Source: Neiella litorisoli
GTDB lineage: Bacteria; Pseudomonadota; Gammaproteobacteria; Enterobacterales; Neiellaceae
Direction of reading: 5' to 3'
Assembly (NCBI RefSeq): GCF_014773395.1
Contig: NZ_JACXAF010000006.1
Span: forward strand, 124,001-188,000
DNA: 64,000 nt
The notes below the pieces were generated by a model. The model ran no database searches. It saw nothing but the letters and a program-made list of their open reading frames with translations, and had not been told where the DNA came from. This document shows positions 1 through 6,933 of the stretch, piece after piece. Positions within the stretch are counted from its first letter, which is position 1. Each line of letters begins with the position of its first letter. Position numbers and translations under genes: made by a program.

Positions 1-777
1 CTTAGCGCTCATGGTGCCTATCGAACCATGCGCGATGCGCTTCGTCATGCCGGTCGACCGGTGGTCTTCAGCATGTGCGAATGGGGCGACAATCAGCCTT
101 GGTTGTGGGCACAAGACGTCGGCCATTTGTGGCGCACCACAGGCGATATTATCAATTGCTGGGATTGTGAAGTAGACCATGGCACTTGGTCGTCTTGGGG
201 GATCATGCGAATTCTCGACATGCAACAAGGTTTGCGCCAGTATGCCGGCCCAGGCCACTGGAACGACCCGGATATGATGGAAGTGGGCAACGGCATGAGC
301 GCCGATGAAGATCGCGCCCATTTCTCTTTGTGGGCGATGCTCGCATCACCATTAATTGCTGGCAATGACTTGCGGCAAATGTCGCCCGAAACGCTGGCTA
401 TTCTGACGAATGCCGAGGTCATTGCTGTCAATCAGGATGAGCTGGGGGTGCAGGCATTTAAGTATAAAACCGAGGGCGAAATTGAATATTGGTTCAAGCC
501 GTTGGCCAATAAATCCTGGGCATTTCTGATCCTTAACCGTGGCGATAAGGTTGCCGAAGCCGAATTTGATTTTCGTCAGGAAGTCGTTGTCGATCCGGAC
601 TTACCGCTAACGGGTAACAAGTATGCGGCCGGATTTGCTAATTCTCGCTACGCCATTCGCGACTTATGGCAACAACAAATGAAAGGCACTACCAAGACAC
701 CGCTAATTGTCACTGTACAGCCACATTCGGTTGCCATGTATCGATTAACCCGAATTGTTAACGATGAGCTTCACTAA
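1..777 (+). CDS. alpha-galactosidase, GH27, 5'-truncated by the window edge
   Basis: The reading frame is open from base 1 and the first ATG at 28 lies inside a conserved stretch (GAYRTMRDAL...), so the true start is upstream of the window. The remaining C-terminal part carries the GH27 landmarks FSMCEWG, RTTGDI (whose Asp is the expected acid/base) and GPGHWNDPDM, followed by the C-terminal beta domain. The nucleophile motif (YDxC type) would lie to the left of the window. The family hydrolyses alpha-linked galactose, and some members act on beta-L-arabinopyranosides. Next to pectin genes it may trim side chains of pectin or galactomannan. A bidirectional hairpin follows the stop. Family assignment is firm; exact substrate is not. 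Confidence 0.9.
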   Translation, partial: LSAHGAYRTMRDALRHAGRPVVFSMCEWGDNQPWLWAQDVGHLWRTTGDIINCWDCEVDHGTWSSWGIMRILDMQQGLRQYAGPGHWNDPDMMEVGNGMSADEDRAHFSLWAMLASPLIAGNDLRQMSPETLAILTNAEVIAVNQDELGVQAFKYKTEGEIEYWFKPLANKSWAFLILNRGDKVAEAEFDFRQEVVVDPDLPLTGNKYAAGFANSRYAIRDLWQQQMKGTTKTPLIVTVQPHSVAMYRLTRIVNDELH

Positions 778-791
778 CCGATAAAACGACG

Positions 792-813
792 AAAGCGGCC
801 ATTTGGCCGCTTT
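792..813. terminator. bidirectional terminator hairpin between convergent genes
   Basis: A 9-bp perfect stem, AAAGCGGCC / GGCCGCTTT, with a four-base loop lies 15 bases after the GH27 stop and about 30 bases after the stop of the opposing GH105 gene. The A-run and T-run flanks belong to the stem itself, so it can serve both directions. Confidence 0.75.
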
Positions 814-843
814 AATGGGGGGGCATGGTGTTACCAGAGGTAG

Positions 844-3384
844 TTAATGACTCATCATCTCGTGGACAGCGATGCCTGCGAGAATGAATGGGCCGTTTCC
901 TTTCGGATCGTTACGCCAAATCGGTTCGCTCATGTAATAGCCGTAGGAGCCATCACGGCCAAAGCCAAGGCCTGCGACATAGCACTGATTGATCATGCTA
1001 ATGGTGCCGTCTTGATGAACCAGCACAAACTCATCAATTAGCCCCTGATAGCCTTTCAAGGCAGCATCACGGTAACTGGCATCGATGTAGCCCTGATCAA
1101 CGGCTGTGGCGAGAAAATAAACAAACATGGCTGAAGCCGATGATTCGCGGTAGTTGCCGGTTTGGCCTGCTTTATCCATCACTTGCCACCAAGTGCCGGT
1201 GGCCTGATCTTGATAAGCCACTAAGGCTTGCGCCAACTCTTTGCTGATTTGCAATAGTGGTTCGCGCAACTCAGTTTCAGATTCAGGAATAATGGCTAAG
1301 ACATCAACCACCGCCATGGCGAACCAGCCAACGCCGCGGGCCCAGAATTCGGGCGATAATCCGGTTTGCGGATCGGCCCAAGACTGCTCTTTCTTTTCAT
1401 CCCAGCCATGGCGATACAAACCGGTTTTCGGATCGCGAAGGTATTTGCGGGTGAGTTTGAACTCTTTGACGACTTCTTCAAAGCTGGCGCCGCCTTCAAA
1501 CTGGTTACTGTAGGAGGCGAGAAATGGCATTCCCATGTAGACACCGTCCAACCAGAGTTGATTGGTGTACTTCTTCTTATGCCAAAAGGCACCTTCAGAA
1601 GTTTTGGGATGGTGCTCCAACTGCTGGCGCAGCACATCCGCAGCCAACTTGTATTTTTGCTCGCCAGTTTGCTTATACAAGGTCAACAACGCCATACCAG
1701 GGGCAACGTTGTCAATATTGAAGTTGGATTGCTTGTAACGACCAATAGTACCGTCATCTTGGATGAAGCTACCGGTGATTTTCTCGACCAACTGTTTGTG
1801 CGCGTCGTCGCCGGTGTAGTGACTCAGGCGGTTGAGCGACTCTGGATACAGGCCAATAATGTCGTATTCAAACTTTGGCAAGCGCTGACGGTGAACATCC
1901 CAGCCAGAATATTTGTAAATGTCACCTTTGCGCAGCAGTTCACTGTTGGCCAGCTTGGTACTCCAGCTCAGCGCTTGCTCTGCCGTCATTGGTGCTGACT
2001 TCGCGGCCTCAGAAAAGGCTGTGGTAATGCGGAGTCTGGCAGGTTGTGTTAAACGCTCTGCTTGCTGTTCCAAGTAGCTGATAAATGCTTGCTTGTCGCC
2101 AATGCCACTCTCTGGTTGCCACACGGCGCCAAAGTAATAGTGCAACTCTTTCGCTTTTGGCGCTTGCTCGGTAGGCTGACCTTTCGGGTTTACAATGGCC
2201 AGATAATTGTGCTCATAAGTGACAACTTCGCTCAAGTATTCCTTGCGGAATAAGGTCACCATTCCCAGCGGGCTGCCATCCAGGGCTTGCTTGCCCCAGC
2301 TGGCAATATAGGTATACGCCTTACCGGTTATGTCGACGTCACCGGTGATCAGTTCAGTGTTTTTGTGCTTCACCACGCCAATAGCCAGTTGCTCAACCGG
2401 TTGCGCCACGGTTAAGTCGACTTTTGCCAAATGACTGCCAGCTTGCATTGAGAACTTGGCGTTGACATCGAGTTCGCCAGCATCCGAGTTCCAGTTGTCG
2501 TAATCGATGGTGAAGCCTGAAAATAGCGGGCCATTGGCGACAATGGTTGCGGTCCGTTGGGCCACTTCGCTCGGCAATTGAATGTTGTCGCCTGTCCACA
2601 AGCCAAAGCCACCGGCGCCAACGGATTTACCAACTTTGAGAATGTCCATGCCCCAGTCTTGCAGGTGGTGGTAGGACTCGTAACCATCCTGACCGACTTT
2701 CTGCAAAATGGGTTGGTCGCTCAACTTGCCGAAGATATCGAAGCCATTGCGCCAATCGAGGTAAATTCGATAGCCAACTTTGTCCGATTCAATGCCTGGG
2801 CCTTCGTAACGAATCCAGTAGGAATGGTCGGTGTAATGGCTTGGTGGCGTTAATTCGGTGACATTGTTGAATTCGCCGCCGCTATATTCCTGATACTCGC
2901 TATCCGGGTAGCGGCTGTGCGGTTGCCACTGGCCACCGGTTTTAACCGAAATTTCGGCCTGAGTGCGAGCTGCAGGCGCGGGTTGTTGCTGGCCTGCTTC
3001 GGCTATGCTTAGGGTGACGACTTCGCTTGCGGCCAAGTCGACCATTGCCAACAGACCGTCGACGGTGCCGTCGAGGTTGTAATCAACCGGCTGTGAAGCG
3101 ATGACCTGTTCGCCAGCGGTGACCTGCAATGCGGTATCGCTGCTGACTGCCAGATCATGATAGCTAATGTAAATCGGCTCGTCAGAACGGGCAAAACTTG
3201 ATGGATTAGATACTTCAATGGTCGCTACCGCGACCGCTTTAGTCTCAACTGTGTCGATCGAGGCAGGGGCGTTGTCGGCTTGTTGCGGGTTGCCACAAGC
3301 CGTTAAACCAGCCACCGCGATGGCGCTTGCTGAGAAAATGGCAAAGCGAGCTTTGCCATTTAGTTTCATTGATTGTCGTTGCAT
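844..3384 (-). CDS. lipoprotein, DUF4861-like domain fused to GH105 unsaturated rhamnogalacturonyl/galacturonyl hydrolase
   Basis: The C-terminal ~370 residues are a GH105 (alpha/alpha)6 barrel: WLDGVYMG supplies the expected catalytic Asp, and WARGVGW is the family signature. This family removes the 4,5-unsaturated uronic acid from oligosaccharides made by pectate or rhamnogalacturonan lyases. The N-terminal ~430 residues resemble the DUF4861 family (beta-rich), giving a double-length protein. The frame is open to an ATG at 3423 that overlaps the uxaC stop (ATGA). I prefer the ATG at 3384, preceded by AAGG and giving a compact lipoprotein signal ending in a GLTAC lipobox. Residue +2 after the Cys is Gly, not Asp, which fits outer-membrane sorting. 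It is the last gene of GH28-uxaC-GH105. Domain names are from memory of the families. Confidence 0.85.
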   Translation of the reverse strand: MQRQSMKLNGKARFAIFSASAIAVAGLTACGNPQQADNAPASIDTVETKAVAVATIEVSNPSSFARSDEPIYISYHDLAVSSDTALQVTAGEQVIASQPVDYNLDGTVDGLLAMVDLAASEVVTLSIAEAGQQQPAPAARTQAEISVKTGGQWQPHSRYPDSEYQEYSGGEFNNVTELTPPSHYTDHSYWIRYEGPGIESDKVGYRIYLDWRNGFDIFGKLSDQPILQKVGQDGYESYHHLQDWGMDILKVGKSVGAGGFGLWTGDNIQLPSEVAQRTATIVANGPLFSGFTIDYDNWNSDAGELDVNAKFSMQAGSHLAKVDLTVAQPVEQLAIGVVKHKNTELITGDVDITGKAYTYIASWGKQALDGSPLGMVTLFRKEYLSEVVTYEHNYLAIVNPKGQPTEQAPKAKELHYYFGAVWQPESGIGDKQAFISYLEQQAERLTQPARLRITTAFSEAAKSAPMTAEQALSWSTKLANSELLRKGDIYKYSGWDVHRQRLPKFEYDIIGLYPESLNRLSHYTGDDAHKQLVEKITGSFIQDDGTIGRYKQSNFNIDNVAPGMALLTLYKQTGEQKYKLAADVLRQQLEHHPKTSEGAFWHKKKYTNQLWLDGVYMGMPFLASYSNQFEGGASFEEVVKEFKLTRKYLRDPKTGLYRHGWDEKKEQSWADPQTGLSPEFWARGVGWFAMAVVDVLAIIPESETELREPLLQISKELAQALVAYQDQATGTWWQVMDKAGQTGNYRESSASAMFVYFLATAVDQGYIDASYRDAALKGYQGLIDEFVLVHQDGTISMINQCYVAGLGFGRDGSYGYYMSEPIWRNDPKGNGPFILAGIAVHEMMSH

Positions 3385-3419
3385 GTGTTTGAACCTTAGT
3401 TCTACGCTATTCAAGACGC

Positions 3420-4865
3420 TCATTCGAAGTTATATGCTTTTTTCACTAAGCCGTAGGTTAGCTGGTAAGCGAGTTCTTTGGCGTCAGCAAGAGTAATTTG
3501 CTGATTCGTCACTAATTCTGCTAAGTAGCGACAATCGACGCGCCGAGCAACATCATGACGAGCCGGAATGGACAAGAATGCGCGGGTATCATCGTTAAAG
3601 CCAACGGTGTTATAAAAACCAGCAGTTTCAGTCGTTTGCTGACGGAATCGCAGCATACCTGCGGGGCTGTCATGGAACCACCAGGCCGGACCCAGCTTCA
3701 GACTTGGATAGTGACCTGCCAATGGCGCAAGCTCACGGCTATAGGTTGTTTCATCCAGCGTAAACAAGATGATCTTCAAGTCTGGGTTGTTGCCGTATTT
3801 TGACAACAGCGGCTTGAGCGCTGAGACATATTCGGTCGGCGATGGAATATCGGCACCTTTGTCGCGACCATAAACCTCAAACACTTTTTGGTTGTGGTTG
3901 CGGTATGCACCTGGGTGGATTTGCATCACTAAGCCATCTTCAATGCTCATTCCGGCTAATTCTGTCAGCATTTGACCGCGGAACAGTTCTTGCTCTTGCT
4001 CGGATGCCTGACCGGTGACGCATTTGGCGTACAGTGCCTGACATTCATCCAGTGGCAGATCGGCCGTTAGTGCGGTTGGGTGGCCGTGATCCGTCGCGGT
4101 CGCGCGACCATGCGTTTTGAAGTACAAACGACGCTGGCGAATTGCTTCGAGGTAGCCGTGCCAAGATGTCACGTCACAACCGGTCAACTCACCCAGCTTT
4201 TCAATGTTCTGAGTGAAGTCTTCGCGACTGGCGTCAACGACATCGTCGGGACGGAAGGTAGTGATCACGCGCTTTGCCCACGGCGTACCGGCTAGCTTCT
4301 TGTGCTCAGCCAAATCGTCAAGCGCACCTTCTGTTGTTGCGATGACTTCAATGTTAAAGCGGTCCATCAGGGCGTGGGTTGAAAACTCAGGCGAGGTCAG
4401 TTGACGGTTGATTTCATGGTAGTACTCTTCGGCGTTAGCTGGGCACAGACGCTCGGTGAAACCAAACACTTTCGAGAAGGTTGAATCAAGCCAATAGCCA
4501 GATGGCGTGCCGGCAAACAAGAAGTAGTTTTCGGCAAAAATTTTCCACACATCAAGCGGATCAACAGCATGTTCTGCTGCTGGGTCGGCTTGTTCGCCTT
4601 GTTGTGGAATACCGAGTGATTCCAATGGAATGCCTTGGCTATAGAGCATCCGGAATACGTAGTGATCCGGTTTGATCAGCAGATCAGTAGCATTGTTAAA
4701 GTTCTTATTGTCGCCGAACCAGCTCGGATCGGTGTGGCCATGGGGACTGACAATCGGAAGATCTTTAATGCCGTCGTAAAGCTCTTTTGCTACGCGAACT
4801 ACATTGGAATCGCTGGAAAATAAGCGGTCTGGATGCATCGCAAGTTGAATCGGTGCGGCAGTCAT
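3420..4865 (-). CDS. uxaC: glucuronate/galacturonate isomerase
   Basis: A 481-residue protein colinear with UxaC throughout, including the N-terminal PIVSPHGHTDP motif whose two His are metal ligands in this amidohydrolase-fold enzyme, and the conserved GPAWWFHDSP and RHDVARR segments. It interconverts D-galacturonate with D-tagaturonate (and D-glucuronate with D-fructuronate) in the cytoplasm, the first step for the saturated monomer released by GH28 action. It starts with ATG at 4865 behind AGGAC. Only 51 bases separate it from the GH28 stop, and the downstream GH105 frame opens with an overlapping ATGA. The physically separate uxaB and uxaA at 31-34 kb complete the branch. Confidence 0.96.
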   Translation of the reverse strand: MTAAPIQLAMHPDRLFSSDSNVVRVAKELYDGIKDLPIVSPHGHTDPSWFGDNKNFNNATDLLIKPDHYVFRMLYSQGIPLESLGIPQQGEQADPAAEHAVDPLDVWKIFAENYFLFAGTPSGYWLDSTFSKVFGFTERLCPANAEEYYHEINRQLTSPEFSTHALMDRFNIEVIATTEGALDDLAEHKKLAGTPWAKRVITTFRPDDVVDASREDFTQNIEKLGELTGCDVTSWHGYLEAIRQRRLYFKTHGRATATDHGHPTALTADLPLDECQALYAKCVTGQASEQEQELFRGQMLTELAGMSIEDGLVMQIHPGAYRNHNQKVFEVYGRDKGADIPSPTEYVSALKPLLSKYGNNPDLKIILFTLDETTYSRELAPLAGHYPSLKLGPAWWFHDSPAGMLRFRQQTTETAGFYNTVGFNDDTRAFLSIPARHDVARRVDCRYLAELVTNQQITLADAKELAYQLTYGLVKKAYNFE

Positions 4866-4916
4866 GTTTTGTCCTATTTAAATTCTGCAAGTCACGTTGT
4901 CACTGTTGCCTTGGGG

Positions 4917-6356
4917 CTACAGTGATTGGGGATCAATCTTGATGCCGTTAACAGTGACGTTATTCATGGTTATATTTTTGATATTCTTGAAGATCGACGG
5001 GTTCTGAGCATTGCCAAAGTGGCAGTCGATAAAGTGAATATCTTCTATTGGTTTACGGGGGAAGCCTTGGAGATTGAAAGCGCGCAAGCTGATGTCGTTG
5101 CAGGTCATGTTTTCAATCACAATATCGCGTACGGTCGGATCGAATGAGCCGGCATCACCTTCTTCGTAGAAGAAATTAATGACCACGGCGGTTTTTACTG
5201 AACCAACGGTAATGTTTCGGTAACGCAGCCGCTCAATCAAGCCGCCACGAATGGAATTGGTTTTGATGCGAATGGCACGCTCAAGGTGAGGGCTGTCCAT
5301 CTGGCAATTCTCGACATAGACGTTATTGACGCCACCTGAAATTTCGCTGCCGATCACCACACCACCATGGCCTTCTTTCATCTGACAGTTGGCAATGATG
5401 ATGTTCTTACTTGGAATGCCGACGCGACGACCATCGGCGTTGCGGCCGGATTTAATGGCAATACAATCATCACCGGTATCGAACATACAGTCTTCAATTA
5501 GTACATGATCACAGCATTCAGGATCGCAGCCATCGCTGTTTGGGCCATGGCTAAGGAATTGAACGCCTTTCACCGAAACATGTTGGCAAAGTACCGGGTG
5601 AACCAACCAAAACGGCGAGTCTTTGAAGGTCACCCCTTCAACCAATACACGCTGGCATTCATAAGGCTGGAAGAAAGAAGGACGCAAGAACGAGCCTTCA
5701 GCATAAAGCCGCTGCTCTTGTGGCACATGGTTTTCAACGTCCTTCATCAGTTGCATTCGCGCTGGTGCTTGGTCCTGATCAGGAATGATGTCCCAGTGTG
5801 CTTCTTTGTGCGGGCCTTTCCACGGCCACCAGGTTTGGTTATCGCCGCTGCCATCAAATACACCGGAGCCGGTGACTGCAATGTTGTTTTGCTGATAGGC
5901 GTAAATCAGTGGCGAATAGCCCATGATTTCCATGCCTTCCCAGCGGGTATGAACGGCTGGCAAATAGCGTTTCGGTTCGGGAATGAATTTAACGCGGGCG
6001 CCTGCTTGCAGATGCAAGTTAACGTTTGATAACAGGTGGATCGGCCCAGTGTGGTAAAGTCCTGGCGCAACAACAACGCGGCCTCCGCCAGCCTGATGGC
6101 AGGCCTTAATCGCCTTGGCAAAGACTTCAGTGCAATCTTCGGGTTGTGGGCCTTGGAAGTAATCTGTCAGAGGAAAATCACGGTCAGGAAATTCTGGCAG
6201 TTGAATATTGGCGCGAATCTGCCTCGCGGTTTCCCAGTCGTCCACTAGCTTGCTCGGCGTCCGGTTGGTTGGAGAAGTAGAAAGACAGGCTGGAATACCG
6301 ACCATAGCAGCACTGGCAAAACAGCCTTTTAATAATTCGCGTCGACTAAATTTCAT
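4917..6356 (-). CDS. GH28 polygalacturonase, Tat-exported
   Basis: All GH28 catalytic motifs are intact: NSDGCD, TGDDCIAIKSG, EGHGGVVIGSE near residue 330, and RIK. The family hydrolyses alpha-1,4-galacturonosyl bonds; the length (about 479 residues) and the long N-terminal segment fit exo-acting bacterial members. The N-terminus has a twin-arginine signal, SRRELLKG, followed by a hydrophobic stretch ending in IPAC, so a Tat-exported lipoprotein is possible, although Pro at -2 is unusual for a lipobox. The longest frame begins at a TTG at 6392; the ATG at 6356 places the Tat motif normally. First gene of the GH28-uxaC-GH105 operon, with a promoter and operator just upstream. Confidence 0.93.
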   Translation of the reverse strand: MKFSRRELLKGCFASAAMVGIPACLSTSPTNRTPSKLVDDWETARQIRANIQLPEFPDRDFPLTDYFQGPQPEDCTEVFAKAIKACHQAGGGRVVVAPGLYHTGPIHLLSNVNLHLQAGARVKFIPEPKRYLPAVHTRWEGMEIMGYSPLIYAYQQNNIAVTGSGVFDGSGDNQTWWPWKGPHKEAHWDIIPDQDQAPARMQLMKDVENHVPQEQRLYAEGSFLRPSFFQPYECQRVLVEGVTFKDSPFWLVHPVLCQHVSVKGVQFLSHGPNSDGCDPECCDHVLIEDCMFDTGDDCIAIKSGRNADGRRVGIPSKNIIIANCQMKEGHGGVVIGSEISGGVNNVYVENCQMDSPHLERAIRIKTNSIRGGLIERLRYRNITVGSVKTAVVINFFYEEGDAGSFDPTVRDIVIENMTCNDISLRAFNLQGFPRKPIEDIHFIDCHFGNAQNPSIFKNIKNITMNNVTVNGIKIDPQSL

Positions 6357-6448
6357 AGTATTGGTCTTTGTTAGTTGATCTTCTGGCGCCAATTGTCGGT
6401 GTCAGTTGCTCCTTGCATACCCTTCTCGCTTAACCTTCGAAGTGATGT

Positions 6449-6462
6449 TGCCACCGGTGGCA
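6449..6462. promoter_or_regulatory. ACCGGT-type palindromic operator, copy 1 (GH28 operon)
   Basis: Perfect 14-bp palindrome TGCCACCGGTGGCA, 11 bases downstream of the leftward -10 box, so it would cover about +5 to +18 of the GH28 transcript. A CpG-centred palindrome is typical of LacI-family operators. The same word recurs at other pectin promoters in the window. Confidence 0.8.
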
Positions 6463-6473
6463 GTTGCCAACAA

Positions 6474-6502
6474 TATTTAGCCCTTATTAAAAATAGTGTC
6501 AA
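6474..6502 (-). promoter_or_regulatory. predicted sigma-70 promoter of GH28-uxaC-GH105
   Basis: Reading leftward, a perfect TTGACA (6502-6497) is followed after 17 bases by TAAATA (6479-6474) as -10. Transcription would start near 6467, immediately before operator copy 1, which suits repression by blocking clearance. Confidence 0.6.
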
Positions 6503-6750
6503 CAGAATTTACACATATCCGGTTACTTTATGGTGATAAGTTGACGTGAGTAAAAATTTCTAAGGCGGTGCTTGATTGTCCAGTCGATGGCAAATAATGC
6601 GGCACTCGGAGCGCCCACGCAGTTGGGCCACAGTCAATCTGGTTGGACCAATTTTTTATGACGATGGCGCAAATTGTGATCAAGCGAATAGGTTTTATCG
6701 CTTGGCTAACAAAATTTTTACACTAGGCCACATTTTACACAACATGGGTG

Positions 6751-6779
6751 TTGACTTTCGTTCTTCTCGGCTTTTAACT
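6751..6779 (+). promoter_or_regulatory. predicted promoter of the first TonB receptor gene
   Basis: TTGACT at 6751-6756 and TTAACT at 6774-6779 have a 17-base spacer. The -10 is weak (3 of 6). Operator copy 2 begins 9 bases later, at the expected start site, which is the main support for this call. Confidence 0.4.
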
Positions 6780-6788
6780 GGCATTAAC

Positions 6789-6802
6789 TGCTACCGGTGG
6801 CA
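6789..6802. promoter_or_regulatory. palindromic operator, copy 2 (TonB receptor)
   Basis: TGCTACCGGTGGCA, 13 of 14 positions identical to the perfect palindrome. It lies 33 bp (about three helical turns) before copy 3, so both would be on one face of the DNA. Confidence 0.78.
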
Positions 6803-6821
6803 ATCGGGGTGAAGGTAAAAG

Positions 6822-6835
6822 TGCTACCGGTGGCA
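6822..6835. promoter_or_regulatory. palindromic operator, copy 3 (TonB receptor)
   Basis: TGCTACCGGTGGCA, identical to copy 2 and 33 bp downstream of it, in the 5' leader of the TonB receptor gene. Confidence 0.78.
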
Positions 6836-6933
6836 GGTGTTTTTAGTTAGTACCAATAAATTTAAATTAAATAATAACTCTGTCGCTCACCTCACTTGAG
6901 CAGACGAACCAGAAAAGTTAAGAGGAACGCACT

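Larger units (their letters stand above)
6357..6933. other. divergent regulatory region between GH28 operon and TonB receptor operon
   Basis: This 577-base gap contains no convincing gene. It holds three copies of the 14-bp palindrome (6449, 6789, 6822), a leftward promoter with a perfect -35, and a plausible rightward promoter; these are listed separately. The middle (about 6510-6740) shows nothing I can name. A strong Shine-Dalgarno AGAGGA at 6921-6926 serves the GTG start at 6934. Confidence 0.7.

Noticed and set aside
6576-6812. 78-codon open frame in the divergent promoter region
   Set aside because: It runs through the predicted promoter and an operator copy, has no ribosome-binding site and resembles no protein.
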